Shown: positions 28,712 to 37,416, counted from the stretch's first letter. The stretch: 64,000 nucleotides of DNA from an uncultured Aeromonadaceae bacterium (GCA_945957385.1 CAMFKP010000003.1:62001-126000), one strand, 5' to 3'. Program-made: numbers and translations. The notes: generated by a model from the sequence alone, not told the origin.

Positions 28712-29395
28712 ATGAGTGAGACGTCCCGGATGCCAGCGCGCGTCTACGCCTATCGTTTCCCGACGTTGGGGGCACAGCGGCAACCGCACGATGCCCGTGA
28801 TGAGCAGCAGGGTTTTGAGCAGGGGTTTGCCGACGGCATGGCCGCGGGTCGCCAGCAGGGCGAGCAACAAGGGCGTGAACAGGGGCAGCGTCTGGGCTAT
28901 GAGCAGGGCTATGCCGAAGGGTTGGCCGCAGGCCAGCAGGCAGGTCTGCAGCAGGCGCGTGAACGTATCGATAGCGCGTTGCAGCCCCTGCAGGGACTGC
29001 AGCAGGAATTGCAGGCGTGGTTGCAGCAGCAGCGCGCCGCCCAGCAACAACAGCTGGCGGCATTGGTGCAGGAGTTGGCGCAACAGGTGCTGCTGCACGA
29101 ACTGGCGTTGCACCCACAACAGATCACCGCCCTGGTCGAGGAGGCGCTGGCCCAGCTACCGGCAACGGCCGAAGAGATAGCGCTGTTCATCAGTGCCAGC
29201 GATGCGGCCCAGCTGGCGGCGCTGTCGATTACGGAGTGTGCCGGCTGGCCGCTGCGCGTCGATCCGGCGCTGGAAGTCGGCGAGTGCCGCGTCGAGGCGT
29301 GCCACGGCGTGGTCGAATCGCGGCTCGGCGAGCGGCTGGATGGCCTGTTACAACCGGTACTGCAGACGATGACGGCGGACGCAGAACATGAGTGA
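28712..29395 (+). CDS. fliH: Flagellar export ATPase regulator FliH
   Basis: FliH holds the FliI ATPase at the export gate and connects it to FliN. The 227-residue protein carries the family's glycine-spaced helix repeats (Glu-Gln-Gly-x-x-x-Gly series, residues about 30-80), a Gln-rich coiled coil (85-125), and a V-ATPase-E-like C-terminal domain. The length is usual. It overlaps the fliI start by eight bases. Confidence 0.9.
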   Translation: MSETSRMPARVYAYRFPTLGAQRQPHDARDEQQGFEQGFADGMAAGRQQGEQQGREQGQRLGYEQGYAEGLAAGQQAGLQQARERIDSALQPLQGLQQELQAWLQQQRAAQQQQLAALVQELAQQVLLHELALHPQQITALVEEALAQLPATAEEIALFISASDAAQLAALSITECAGWPLRVDPALEVGECRVEACHGVVESRLGERLDGLLQPVLQTMTADAEHE

Positions 29396-30719
29396 TGCGT
29401 TGTTGCAGCGTCTGCAGCGGGCGCGCCAGCAACTGGCGACCACACCGGTACCACCACCGCGCCGTTTCGGGCGCCTGGTGCGGGTGACCGGACTGACGCT
29501 GGAGGTGGTCGGCTGTCCGCTGGCGCTGGGACAGCGTTGCCGGGTCTATGCCGCCGATGGCCAGACCCTGTCGGCTGAAGTGGTTGGTTTCAACCGCGAA
29601 CTCTGTTACCTGATGCCACTGCAACCCATGAGTGGCCTGTATCCTGGCGCCCGGGTCGAAGCCCTGCCCAGCGATGAGCAGATCCGCATCGGCCATCACC
29701 TGCTGGGACGGGTGGTCGACGGCCTGCTGCAACCGCTGGATGGCTTGCCGCTGCCGGAGGCCGGCGATTGGGTGCCCTGGTTCCAGTCGCCCCCTAATCC
29801 GTTAACGCGTCAACCGGTGACCACCCCCTTGGATGTCGGCGTGCGCGCCATCAACGGCCTGCTGACGCCGGGCAAGGGACAACGACTCGGGCTGTTTGCC
29901 GGCTCCGGGGTCGGTAAAAGCATGCTGCTGGGCATGATGACGCGCAATACCCGGGCCCAGGTGGTGATCGTCGGCCTGATCGGTGAGCGCGGACGCGAAG
30001 TGCGCGAGTTTATCGAACATGCGCTGGGTCCTGAGGGGCGTCAGCGGGCCATAGTGGTGGCCGCGCCGGCCGATCAGTCGCCGCTGTTGCGGCTGCGAGC
30101 CGCCCAGCTGTGTCACCGCTTGGCGGAGTATTTCCGCGAGCAGGGGCTGGATGTGCTGCTGCTGATGGATTCACTGACCCGCTATGCCCAGGCCCAGCGC
30201 GAAATCGCACTGGCGGTCGGGGAGCCGCCGGCCACCCGCGGCTATCCGCCGTCAGTGTTCAGCATGTTGACCCAGCTGGTAGAGCGGGCTGGCAATGGCC
30301 AGCACGCCTCCGGTTCGTTGACGGCCTTCTATACGGTTCTCGCCGAGGGCGATGACCAGCAGGATCCGGTGGCCGACGCCGCGCGCGCCATCCTCGACGG
30401 TCACGTGGTGTTGACCCGGCGTCTGGCCGAGCAGGGCCATTATCCGGCCATCGATATCGGCGCCTCGGTCAGCCGCGTGATGCCGCAGGTGGTGCCAGCG
30501 GCCTGGTTACAGCAGGCGACGCGGTTGCGTCAGCTGTGGGGACGTTACCAGCAAGTGCGCGAATTGCTGCCGCTGGGCGGTTATCAGCCGGGTGCCGATC
30601 CGGGTATGGACGACGCCGTGCAGCGTTATCCGCAGATTGAACACTATCTGCAGCAAGGACTGCACGACGCCGCCTCGCTGGAGGACAGTGCCAACCAGCT
30701 GGCACGGGTGCTGGCGTGA
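29388..30719 (+). CDS. fliI: Flagellar export ATPase FliI
   Basis: FliI is the F1-beta-like ATPase of flagellar type III export. The 443-residue protein has Walker A (Gly-Ser-Gly-Val-Gly-Lys-Ser), Gly-Glu-Arg-Gly-Arg-Glu-Val, Walker B (Leu-Leu-Leu-Met-Asp-Ser-Leu-Thr-Arg), and Gly-Glu-Pro-Pro-Ala-Thr-Arg-Gly-Tyr-Pro-Pro-Ser-Val-Phe. A short N-terminal FliH-binding segment precedes the barrel. It lies between fliH and fliJ in the lafK operon. Confidence 0.95.
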   Translation: MSDALLQRLQRARQQLATTPVPPPRRFGRLVRVTGLTLEVVGCPLALGQRCRVYAADGQTLSAEVVGFNRELCYLMPLQPMSGLYPGARVEALPSDEQIRIGHHLLGRVVDGLLQPLDGLPLPEAGDWVPWFQSPPNPLTRQPVTTPLDVGVRAINGLLTPGKGQRLGLFAGSGVGKSMLLGMMTRNTRAQVVIVGLIGERGREVREFIEHALGPEGRQRAIVVAAPADQSPLLRLRAAQLCHRLAEYFREQGLDVLLLMDSLTRYAQAQREIALAVGEPPATRGYPPSVFSMLTQLVERAGNGQHASGSLTAFYTVLAEGDDQQDPVADAARAILDGHVVLTRRLAEQGHYPAIDIGASVSRVMPQVVPAAWLQQATRLRQLWGRYQQVRELLPLGGYQPGADPGMDDAVQRYPQIEHYLQQGLHDAASLEDSANQLARVLA

Positions 30720-30734
30720 TAAGCGGAGGTCGCG

Positions 30735-31139
30735 GTGCTCAAGCCCTATCTTGAACTGCAACAACAGACGCTGGAGCAGCTTGGCCAGGAACGCGGCCAG
30801 CTGCGTGAGCAGTGGCAGCGCGAACAACAGCGGTTGGAGCGGCTGCAACAGCTGAGTTCGGCACTGGCGACGCCGGCCGGCGTCACCACGCCGCTGGCCT
30901 GGCAAAATCGCAGCGGCATGCAGCAGCAGCTGCGACGCCTGCAAGCCCATCAACAGCAACAGCTGGCGTTGGCGCACAGCGATCTGCAGCGCCACGAGGC
31001 GTTGTTGCGCAGTCAGTTTGGTCGGGTCAAAGGGCTGGAGCAGCTGTTGTCACGCCGCGAGCAGGAAGCGCAGCAACGCCAGTTGCAGGCGGAACAGAAA
31101 GTGCTGGATGAATTGGCGCAGCGTCCGCGGCGGCGTTGA
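30735..31139 (+). CDS. fliJ: Flagellar export chaperone-escort protein FliJ
   Basis: FliJ is a coiled-coil stalk protein that sits in the FliI hexamer and helps couple export to the proton motive force. The 134-residue protein is almost entirely Gln/Leu/Arg-rich coiled coil, with low sequence conservation typical of the family. It starts with GTG after GGAGG, 15 bases downstream of fliI. Assignment rests on position, size and coiled-coil character. Confidence 0.8.
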   Translation: MLKPYLELQQQTLEQLGQERGQLREQWQREQQRLERLQQLSSALATPAGVTTPLAWQNRSGMQQQLRRLQAHQQQQLALAHSDLQRHEALLRSQFGRVKGLEQLLSRREQEAQQRQLQAEQKVLDELAQRPRRR

Positions 31140-31385
31140 GGCGACCACGATAATTCGCTGACGCGGCGTTAGCGGTGATTTTAAATTATTCCGTCCGGCA
31201 AATAGCATTATTAAAAATATCACGCAAAGTGGATTAATAATAATTAAGCTTTTGATAAATAATATTTTTACCGAAATGGTTTGCGCTGGGAAATACTATT
31301 TTCGTCTTGTGCTGGCATGGTGTGGAATAACCTGTTGGCTGCGACGGGAACTTATTTCTTGCCACCTGTCATCGTTAACAGGTCA
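31140..31385. other. AT-rich gap between convergent fliJ and flgN
   Basis: This 246-base stretch is far more AT-rich than its neighbours, with runs such as TTAATAATAATTAAG. It holds no credible gene and no clear terminator. It separates the lafK-fliJ operon from the convergent flgAMN operon. In some Aeromonas lateral clusters I recall a maf-type flagellin-modification gene near this junction; none is here. Confidence 0.4.
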
Positions 31386-31826
31386 TTAATTACCCAACGG
31401 TTGCGGATAGCTGTCTTGCGGTTGCAGCAGCTTGCGCACCAGTTCCACCTGGCTGGCTAACAGGCGGCCATTGATATCGTTCTGGGTCTGGCACTGTTGC
31501 AGTAGCTGGTGCAGGGTATGCCAGCTGGCATTGGCCTGATGGCGCAAGGGTTCCGGCAGGCGCGACAACAGGCGTTGCATGCCCTGATCGTCGGCGCTCA
31601 ATCCCAGTTGTCGCAACCGGGCGACGCGCTGGCGGGCGCGCTCGCTGAGGGTCTCCATCAGCAGGTGCTGGCGCTCCTGCAGCTGTTGCAGTCCCTGACT
31701 GTCGTGACTGATCAACAGATCGCGCTGTTCCAGCAGCATCAGCTGCAGACGGCGGTAATCCTGAACGTCCTGCTTGAGCTCTTGTAGCAGCAGTTTGATC
31801 TGATCGCGTGTCGAGGTAGCGGTCAT
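31386..31826 (-). CDS. flgN: Flagellar hook-filament junction chaperone FlgN
   Basis: FlgN is the export chaperone for FlgK and FlgL. The 146-residue, Gln/Leu-rich, all-helical protein matches FlgN in size and in the N-terminal Leu-Leu-Gln-Glu-Leu pattern. Sequence identity to named FlgN proteins is hard to judge by eye, so the call leans on position directly after flgM. It starts four bases after the flgM stop. Confidence 0.8.
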   Translation of the reverse strand: MTATSTRDQIKLLLQELKQDVQDYRRLQLMLLEQRDLLISHDSQGLQQLQERQHLLMETLSERARQRVARLRQLGLSADDQGMQRLLSRLPEPLRHQANASWHTLHQLLQQCQTQNDINGRLLASQVELVRKLLQPQDSYPQPLGN

Positions 31827-31830
31827 CGAC

Positions 31831-32106
31831 TCAGGACCGGTGCAGATCGACGATGGCGGCGCTCAGCGCATCCAGATCCAGCGGCAGCTGGCCATCGGCA
31901 ATCGCCTGACGCAGTGCACTCACCTTGTCCATGTCGACCTCACTGGTCTGCGCCAACCCGGCGCGCACTGCTTCCAGCTCACGCACAGTGCCGCTGAACA
32001 CGGTCTGGCTCTGGCTGACGGCGGGTCGGCTCTGCGGGGTGACGGCGGCCGGCTCACTCTGCTGACGCGGGGTCAGGGGACTGAAATCGGTGCGGGTAAT
32101 TTTCAT
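31831..32106 (-). CDS. flgM: Anti-sigma-28 factor FlgM
   Basis: FlgM holds the flagellar sigma factor, here presumably LafS, inactive until the hook is complete and FlgM is exported. The 91-residue protein has a disordered Ser/Pro/Gln-rich N-terminal half and a helical sigma-binding half (Val-Ser-Ala-Leu-Arg-Gln-Ala-Ile-Ala-Asp-Gly, then Leu-Asp). The ATG at 32106 gives the usual Met-Lys-Ile start; GGAG lies about ten bases before it. A sigma-28-like promoter motif is at 32143-32169. Confidence 0.88.
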   Translation of the reverse strand: MKITRTDFSPLTPRQQSEPAAVTPQSRPAVSQSQTVFSGTVRELEAVRAGLAQTSEVDMDKVSALRQAIADGQLPLDLDALSAAIVDLHRS

Positions 32107-32142
32107 CTTTTTCGACTCCAAAACGCTCTGCTATCCCCAATC

Positions 32143-32169
32143 AAGCGACCGGGCGGAAAAGAAACTTGA
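32143..32169 (-). promoter_or_regulatory. LafS (sigma-28-like) promoter before flgM
   Basis: Read on the minus strand: TCAAGTTT, 11 bases, GGTCGCTT. The -35 differs from the classic FliA box TAAAGTTT by one base and the spacing is identical. The same -10 (GGTCGCT) with the same spacing occurs before lafA and lafX. The predicted start is about 30 bases upstream of the flgM ATG. Confidence 0.6.
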
Positions 32170-32187
32170 ATCAGGCGGCAATTTTTT

Positions 32188-32931
32188 TCAGTAGCGGGTC
32201 TCGACGATACCGCGTTCGACCACCCAGGTCTGGATCACCTTGCCAGAGCTGAGGTTGCGTACCTTGACGCTGTCGCCCGGGCCACCGGCTTCCAGCGCTT
32301 CGCCCTTCATGGTGGCGGCAAAGCCGGTTTCCCCGGCACGCATCACCACGATATCACCTTTGCGCACCCATAGTGCCGCCTGCAACTGGCCGGCGGAGAG
32401 CAGCTGGCCAACACGGATGCGGCGCAGCGTCTGGCGGCCGAGCACCTCTTCCGGGCGCACGGCGATGTCACGGTACAGGCGGGTGACATCGGTCTCCTTG
32501 GCGTCCAGATCCTCAAGCCCCAGCGTGTGTCCGCGTGGCAGGTCGCGCTTGGTGAACAGCACCGGCAGCGTCAGCGCCAGATCGACCCGTCCCTGCAGCT
32601 CCCAGGCCGGTTGGCTGCAGCTCAGGCGGTAGAGCTGGCGGCCCCAGGGTTGTCCGCCGCTGCTCAGCGGCACCGTCGTGACCGGTTGCTGGCAGGGCGG
32701 CAGGTGGGCCGCGCCGTCCGGCAGCCAGACATGCAGCTGACGACTGCCCGCCGGCCACTGCCGGGCGGCCAGGTACTCATCCAGTCGGGCCGTTGCCACC
32801 CGGGTCAGTTCGGCTTCCAGCTCTCCGGCCCACAGGCTGCCGCTCACCATCATCAGCAGCAGTGCGACGACAGCCCGTTTCCGATGCGGAAGGTGTATTT
32901 CCCGCTCCGGCGGAAGCAGGGGGCGGGGCAT
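32188..32931 (-). CDS. flgA: Flagellar P-ring assembly chaperone FlgA
   Basis: FlgA is a periplasmic chaperone for FlgI P-ring assembly. About 247 residues with a hydrophobic signal segment (Ala-Val-Val-Ala-Leu-Leu-Leu-Met-Met, then Ala-Gly cleavage) and a C-terminal SAF-type domain: Val-Arg-Lys-Gly-Asp-Ile-Val, Gly-Glu-Ala-Leu-Glu-Ala-Gly, and Val-Lys-Asn-like core at Val-Arg-Asn. The exact start is unsure: ATG 32931 lacks a clear ribosome site and leaves a long basic N-region. First gene of the minus-strand flgAMN operon, divergent from flgB. Confidence 0.87.
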   Translation of the reverse strand: MPRPLLPPEREIHLPHRKRAVVALLLMMVSGSLWAGELEAELTRVATARLDEYLAARQWPAGSRQLHVWLPDGAAHLPPCQQPVTTVPLSSGGQPWGRQLYRLSCSQPAWELQGRVDLALTLPVLFTKRDLPRGHTLGLEDLDAKETDVTRLYRDIAVRPEEVLGRQTLRRIRVGQLLSAGQLQAALWVRKGDIVVMRAGETGFAATMKGEALEAGGPGDSVKVRNLSSGKVIQTWVVERGIVETRY

Positions 32932-32965
32932 AGTGTAACTAGCTGATAAATAAGGATTCAATTGT

Positions 32966-32981
32966 TGGCATGACTCTTGTT
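32966..32981 (+). promoter_or_regulatory. Sigma-54 promoter before flgB
   Basis: TGGCATG, four bases, TTGTT: a close match to the -24/-12 consensus TGGCACG-N4-TTGCW, with GG to G(T) spacing correct and one change in the -12 dinucleotide. It lies 42 bases before the flgB ATG in the flgA-flgB divergent gap. LafK is the expected activator. Confidence 0.6.
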
Positions 32982-33022
32982 TATAAAGCTGACATTCCCG
33001 TTGGATAACAGGAGAGTCCGTT

Positions 33023-33409
33023 ATGTCCCTCAATTTTGACAAGGCCCTGGGTGTTCACCCTTACGCCTTGCAACTGCGTGCCGAGCGCGCCCAGATCATC
33101 GCCGGTAACCTGGCCAACGTCGAGACGCCGGGCTATCTGGCTCGCGATGTCGACTACCAGCAGATCCTCGCCGATGTCGCGCGCCGTGTCGAGCAGGGAC
33201 AAAGCGGCAGCGATCTCGGTGCTGGCCTGAACCAGGCGCTGGCGTCACCGGCGTACCGCGTCCCCTACCAGACGGCGGCCGATGGCAACACGGCTGAACT
33301 GGGGGTCGAGCAGGCGAAATTCGGCAATAACGCCATGGATTTCCAGACCAGCCTGACGTTTCTCAACCTGAAGATTTCCGGCCTCGCCAAGGCCATTGAA
33401 GGACGCTGA
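33023..33409 (+). CDS. flgB: Flagellar proximal rod protein FlgB
   Basis: FlgB builds the base of the rod. The 128-residue protein has the family's Asn-Leu-Ala-Asn-Val-Glu-Thr-Pro-Gly-Tyr near residue 32 and the C-terminal Asn-x-Met-Asp-Phe-Gln-Thr. GGAGAG precedes the ATG. First gene of the long rod/hook operon, with a sigma-54-type promoter upstream. Confidence 0.94.
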   Translation: MSLNFDKALGVHPYALQLRAERAQIIAGNLANVETPGYLARDVDYQQILADVARRVEQGQSGSDLGAGLNQALASPAYRVPYQTAADGNTAELGVEQAKFGNNAMDFQTSLTFLNLKISGLAKAIEGR

Positions 33410-33411
33410 TC

Positions 33412-33834
33412 ATGGCTTTCAACCGTATTTATGACATCGCCGGCAGCGCGATGCGCGCCCAGACCGTCCGGCTGGACACCGTCGCCTCGAATCTGGCGAA
33501 CGCCGACAGCGTCTCCGGCAGCGAAGAGACCGCGTTTCGTGCCATCAAGCCGGTGTTTGCCACCCTGTACCAGCGGGTACAGGAGGCCGATGGCATGGCA
33601 TCGGCCCAGGTGCAGATCGCCGGTGTCACCCAGTCGGACCGCCCGGTGCAGAAGCGACTGGAGCCGGATAATCCGCTGGCCGATGGTGACGGTTATGTCT
33701 ACACCGCCAACGTCAACCCGGTGGAGGAGATGGCCGACATGATGAGTGCCTCGCGCTCGTTCGAGACCTCGGTCGAAGTGATGAACCGTATCGGCAGCAT
33801 GCAGCAGGGGCTGCTGCGTCTGGGACAGATGTAA
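33412..33834 (+). CDS. flgC: Flagellar proximal rod protein FlgC
   Basis: FlgC is the second proximal rod subunit. The 140-residue protein shows Ile-Ala-Gly-Ser-Ala-Met-Arg-Ala-Gln and Asn-Leu-Ala-Asn-Ala-Asp-Ser at the N-terminus. The C-terminus is Asn-Pro-Val-Glu-Glu-Met-Ala-Asp-Met-Met-Ser-Ala-Ser-Arg-Ser-Phe-Glu, both rod signatures. It starts two bases after flgB. Confidence 0.95.
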   Translation: MAFNRIYDIAGSAMRAQTVRLDTVASNLANADSVSGSEETAFRAIKPVFATLYQRVQEADGMASAQVQIAGVTQSDRPVQKRLEPDNPLADGDGYVYTANVNPVEEMADMMSASRSFETSVEVMNRIGSMQQGLLRLGQM

Positions 33835-33865
33835 ACCCGCAGTGACTGCGGCGTAAGGAGAGCAC

Positions 33866-34600
33866 ATGAGTCTGGCACAGGTCAGCAGTCTGGAAACGGC
33901 TCGCGGCAGCAGTTTCCAGAGCCACACCACCACCCAGGTCGCTAGCAATAACAGCGGCACGGCTGCGGCGTCAGCGTCGTCATCGTCATCCAGTACGGGC
34001 AGTGGCACCGGCAGTGTCGAACTGCGTAACGAGTTCTTGCAGATGATGGTGGCGCAGATCCAGAACCAGGATCCGCTCAACCCGCTGGATGGCACCCAGT
34101 ATGTCACCCAGCTGGCGCAGTTCTCGATGGTCGAAGGGGTCGAAAACCTGCGCGTGCTGCAACAGCAGGCGCTGGTGATGCAGGATACCCAGCAGGTGCT
34201 GCAGAGCACCAACCTGGTGGGCAAGGAGGTGATGGCACCGAGCAGCAGCCTGACGCTGGAGCACGAACAGCCGGTGCGCGGCCAGATCTATCTGGCGAAT
34301 GCCGCCGATGAGGTGTCACTGCATGTCTATGACCAGCATGGCCAGCAGGTCGCGACCCAGCAATGGGGTGGCAGCAAGCAGGGCACGCTCGATTACGATC
34401 TCAGCGCCCTGCCGCCGGGTGAGTACAGCTTCGAAGTCAAAGCCAAGAGCGGCGGCGTGATCAGTACGCCGCAAAACTACGTCGCCGGTGAAGTGCAGCG
34501 TGTCACCTTGCCCGGCAGCGGTGATATCCAGTTGCAAGTGGCCGGTGTCGGCACAGTACCCTTGTTCAGCATTGTCGAGTTTGGTCAGGCCAAGTCCTAA
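33866..34600 (+). CDS. flgD: Flagellar hook-capping protein FlgD
   Basis: FlgD caps the growing hook. The 244-residue protein has a Ser/Ala-rich, disordered N-terminus (about 30-50) and the conserved Phe-Leu-Gln-Met-Met-Val-Ala-Gln-Ile-Gln-Asn-Gln-Asp-Pro-Leu-Asn-Pro. FlgD Ig-like and Tudor-like domains follow. GGAGAG lies before the ATG. Confidence 0.94.
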   Translation: MSLAQVSSLETARGSSFQSHTTTQVASNNSGTAAASASSSSSSTGSGTGSVELRNEFLQMMVAQIQNQDPLNPLDGTQYVTQLAQFSMVEGVENLRVLQQQALVMQDTQQVLQSTNLVGKEVMAPSSSLTLEHEQPVRGQIYLANAADEVSLHVYDQHGQQVATQQWGGSKQGTLDYDLSALPPGEYSFEVKAKSGGVISTPQNYVAGEVQRVTLPGSGDIQLQVAGVGTVPLFSIVEFGQAKS

Positions 34601-34612
34601 AGGAGAGAGCAG

Positions 34613-35827
34613 ATGTCATTTAGTATTGGCCTCAGTGGCCTGCGCGCCGTCAGCGAAGAGCTGAACGTCATCAGTCATAACATCGCCAACGTCAATACCG
34701 CCGGCTTCAAGGCCGGACGTGCCGAGTTTGCCGCGCTGTACAGCGGTGGCCAGGCCGGGGGCGTGGAGATGAACAACGTCAGTCAGAACTTCGATCGCAA
34801 CGGTGACGTCGTCACCAGCGGCCGGGCACTGGATCTGGCGATCTCCGGCAGCGGCTTCTTCGTCCTCAGCGACAGCAAGGGACAAGTGGCGTATAGCCGT
34901 GCCGGCATGTTCCAGAAGGATGCCGATAACCGCATCGTCGCCAGCAATGGCATGGCGTTGCAGGGCTATGGCGTCAATGCCGACGGTCAGCTGGTCCCCG
35001 GCGTCATCGGCGATCTGAAGGTCACCGCCGCCAACGTGCCGGCCAAGGCCAGTACCAAGGTCGATTTTGTGGCCAACCTGAAGGCCGATGCCAGCAAGGT
35101 GGACACCACGGCTCCTGGCTATACCTTCGATCCGAACGATGCCAGCAGCTACAACTTCTCGCAGTCGGGCAAGCTGTTCGACTCGCTGGGTGTCGAGCAC
35201 ACCCTGACCCACTATTTTGTGAAAACCGGCGACAACACCTGGCGTGCCCACTACTACGTCGATGGCAAACCGGTGCAGAGCGGCGGTGCCGATCAGGTGC
35301 AGGATCTGGTGTTCAAGGCGGATGGTTCGCTGCAGTCACCGACCGGCAACGTCACGCTGAACCTGAGCCCGGCCGGCGCCAATCCGATGGCCGTCGAACT
35401 CAATGTCAGCGGTCTCAGCCAGTATGCTTCCGACTTCAATGTCAGCCGCAACCAGTCAGATGGTTATACCGCCGGTGACATGACCGGGGTGCGCATTGAA
35501 CAGGACGGCTCGCTGATGGCGGTGTTCAGCAATGGTCAATCCTTGCTGCAGGGCCAGATTGTGATGGCCAACTTCGCCAACGCCAGCGGTCTGCAACAGG
35601 GTGACAATACCACCTGGACCCAGACTTTCTCCTCCGGCCAGCCGACGCTGGGCGTGCCGGGTACCGGTACCCTGGGCTCGCTGACCTCGGGCTCCTATGA
35701 GGGCTCCAACGTCGATTTGACGGGCGAACTGGTCAACCTGATGACGGCGCAGCGCAACTACCAGGCCAATGCCAAGAGCATCAGTGCCGCGGACAAGATG
35801 ACCCAAGTGCTGTTCAACTCATTCTGA
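34613..35827 (+). CDS. flgE: Flagellar hook protein FlgE
   Basis: FlgE is the hook subunit. The 404-residue protein has the rod/hook N-terminal motif (Ile-Ser-His-Asn-Ile-Ala-Asn-Val-Asn-Thr-Ala-Gly-Phe-Lys) and a C-terminal Asn-Leu-Met-Thr-Ala-Gln-Arg-Asn-Tyr-Gln-Ala-Asn. The central domains form the outer hook surface. Length is normal. Follows flgD by 12 bases. Confidence 0.95.
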   Translation: MSFSIGLSGLRAVSEELNVISHNIANVNTAGFKAGRAEFAALYSGGQAGGVEMNNVSQNFDRNGDVVTSGRALDLAISGSGFFVLSDSKGQVAYSRAGMFQKDADNRIVASNGMALQGYGVNADGQLVPGVIGDLKVTAANVPAKASTKVDFVANLKADASKVDTTAPGYTFDPNDASSYNFSQSGKLFDSLGVEHTLTHYFVKTGDNTWRAHYYVDGKPVQSGGADQVQDLVFKADGSLQSPTGNVTLNLSPAGANPMAVELNVSGLSQYASDFNVSRNQSDGYTAGDMTGVRIEQDGSLMAVFSNGQSLLQGQIVMANFANASGLQQGDNTTWTQTFSSGQPTLGVPGTGTLGSLTSGSYEGSNVDLTGELVNLMTAQRNYQANAKSISAADKMTQVLFNSF

Positions 35828-35854
35828 CGCGCTGACTGACAGGAGACCCATGTC

Positions 35855-36589
35855 GTGGAGAAGCTGATTTACACCGCCATGTCCGGTGCCCAGCACACCC
35901 TGATGGCCCAACAGATCCGGGCCAACAACCTGGCCAACGTCAATACCGCCGGCTTTCGTGCCGACTACGAGCAGGTCTCGGCGGCGGCGCTCTCCGGGAT
36001 TGGCTATCCGAGCCGGGTGCTGGCGCGCGAAGAGCCGGCCGGCAGCAATTTTGCCTCCGGGCCGCTGATGGCCACCGGCCGCAAGCTGGATCTGGCGATC
36101 CGCGGTGACGGCTTCTTCGCGGTACAGACTGCCGATGGCAAAGAGGCCTATACCCGGGCCGGGAACGTCGAAGTGGATGCCGAAGGCCGCATGCTGGTCA
36201 ATGGCCGGCCGTTGCTCGGTGAAGGTGGTGAGCTGACGCTGCCGGAGCACCGCAGCCTGAGTTTTGGCAACGACGGCACCGTCAGCGTGACGCCGCCGGG
36301 TGGTGGCGCGCGGCTGGAGGCGGGCCGCATCAAGCTGGTGCAGCCGGAGACCCGCGATCTGGTGAAAGGCGAGGATGGCCTGTTCCGTCTGCGCCAGGGG
36401 GGCGAGGCCGAGAGCAGCGACAGCGTGGTGCTGGCGTCCGGTTATCTGGAAGGTTCCAACGTCAATGCCGTTGATGAACTGGTGAATACCATGGCGCTGA
36501 CCCGCAACTTCGAGTTGCAGGTCCGCATGATGAAGAGTGCCGACGAGCAGGCTCGCCTCGGCGCCAAACTGGTTTCCGGTCAGGGTTAA
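35855..36589 (+). CDS. flgF: Flagellar proximal rod protein FlgF
   Basis: FlgF is a rod subunit. The 244-residue protein begins (GTG) with Val-Glu-Lys-Leu-Ile-Tyr-Thr-Ala-Met-Ser-Gly-Ala, then Asn-Asn-Leu-Ala-Asn-Val-Asn-Thr-Ala-Gly-Phe, and ends with the axial-family pattern Asn-Ala-Val-Asp-Glu-Leu-Val-Asn. An ATG six bases upstream is out of frame. AGGAGA is the ribosome site. Confidence 0.94.
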   Translation: MEKLIYTAMSGAQHTLMAQQIRANNLANVNTAGFRADYEQVSAAALSGIGYPSRVLAREEPAGSNFASGPLMATGRKLDLAIRGDGFFAVQTADGKEAYTRAGNVEVDAEGRMLVNGRPLLGEGGELTLPEHRSLSFGNDGTVSVTPPGGGARLEAGRIKLVQPETRDLVKGEDGLFRLRQGGEAESSDSVVLASGYLEGSNVNAVDELVNTMALTRNFELQVRMMKSADEQARLGAKLVSGQG

Positions 36590-36621
36590 GCCTGAACCAC
36601 ATTATTCGAGGAGCGTGACAG

Positions 36622-37407
36622 ATGCATCCTGCACTTTGGGTCAGCAAGACAGGTCTGACCGCACAAGACGCCAAGATGGCGACCATTTCCAACAACCTGG
36701 CCAACGTCAACACCGTCGGCTTCAAGCGCGATCGGGTGGCGTTCGAAGATCTGTTCTATCAGGTGCAGCGTCAGCCGGGCGCCCAGCAGGATCAGCAGAA
36801 CCAGGCCCCCACCGGTATCCAGCTGGGTAACGGTGTGCGCGTGGTCGGCACCCAGAAGGTGTTTACACCGGGTAACTTCCAGACCACGAACCAGGAGCTG
36901 GATGTCGCGATTGTCGGCGAGGGCTTTTTCGGCATCGAGAAGCCGGATGGCGAGACCGCCTATACCCGCAACGGTCAGCTGCACCGCAGCGCCGAAGGCT
37001 TGCTGGTGAATGCCGATGGCTTGCCTCTGGTGCCGCAGATCGAGATCCCGGCCAATGCCACCAAGGTGGCCATCGGCAGTGATGGCACCGTCTCGGCGAC
37101 CGTCGCCGGCCAGCAGGGGAATGTCGAGTTGGGACGCATCACGCTGACCAACTTCACCAACCCGGCCGGGCTCGAGGCGTTGGGCGGCAACCTCTATCGC
37201 GCCACCGCCGCCTCTGGCGAACCCCAGGAAGGGGTGCCGGGTGAGGAGGCATTTGGTGCGCTGAAACAGTACACGCTGGAAGGCTCGAACGTGAATGTCG
37301 TCGAAGAGATGGTCGAGATGATCTCGACCCAGCGTGCCTATGAGATGAACGCCAAAGTCGTCTCGGCGGCCGACCAGATGCTGAAATTTGTCAGCCAGGC
37401 ACTGTAA
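36622..37407 (+). CDS. flgG: Flagellar distal rod protein FlgG
   Basis: FlgG forms the distal rod. The 261-residue length is standard. It has Leu-Trp-Val-Ser-Lys-Thr-Gly-Leu at the start, Asn-Asn-Leu-Ala-Asn-Val-Asn-Thr-Val-Gly-Phe-Lys-Arg, and the C-terminal Ile-Ser-Thr-Gln-Arg-Ala-Tyr-Glu-Met-Asn. AGGAGCG precedes the ATG. Confidence 0.95.
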   Translation: MHPALWVSKTGLTAQDAKMATISNNLANVNTVGFKRDRVAFEDLFYQVQRQPGAQQDQQNQAPTGIQLGNGVRVVGTQKVFTPGNFQTTNQELDVAIVGEGFFGIEKPDGETAYTRNGQLHRSAEGLLVNADGLPLVPQIEIPANATKVAIGSDGTVSATVAGQQGNVELGRITLTNFTNPAGLEALGGNLYRATAASGEPQEGVPGEEAFGALKQYTLEGSNVNVVEEMVEMISTQRAYEMNAKVVSAADQMLKFVSQAL

Positions 37408-37416
37408 GGAGTGAAC

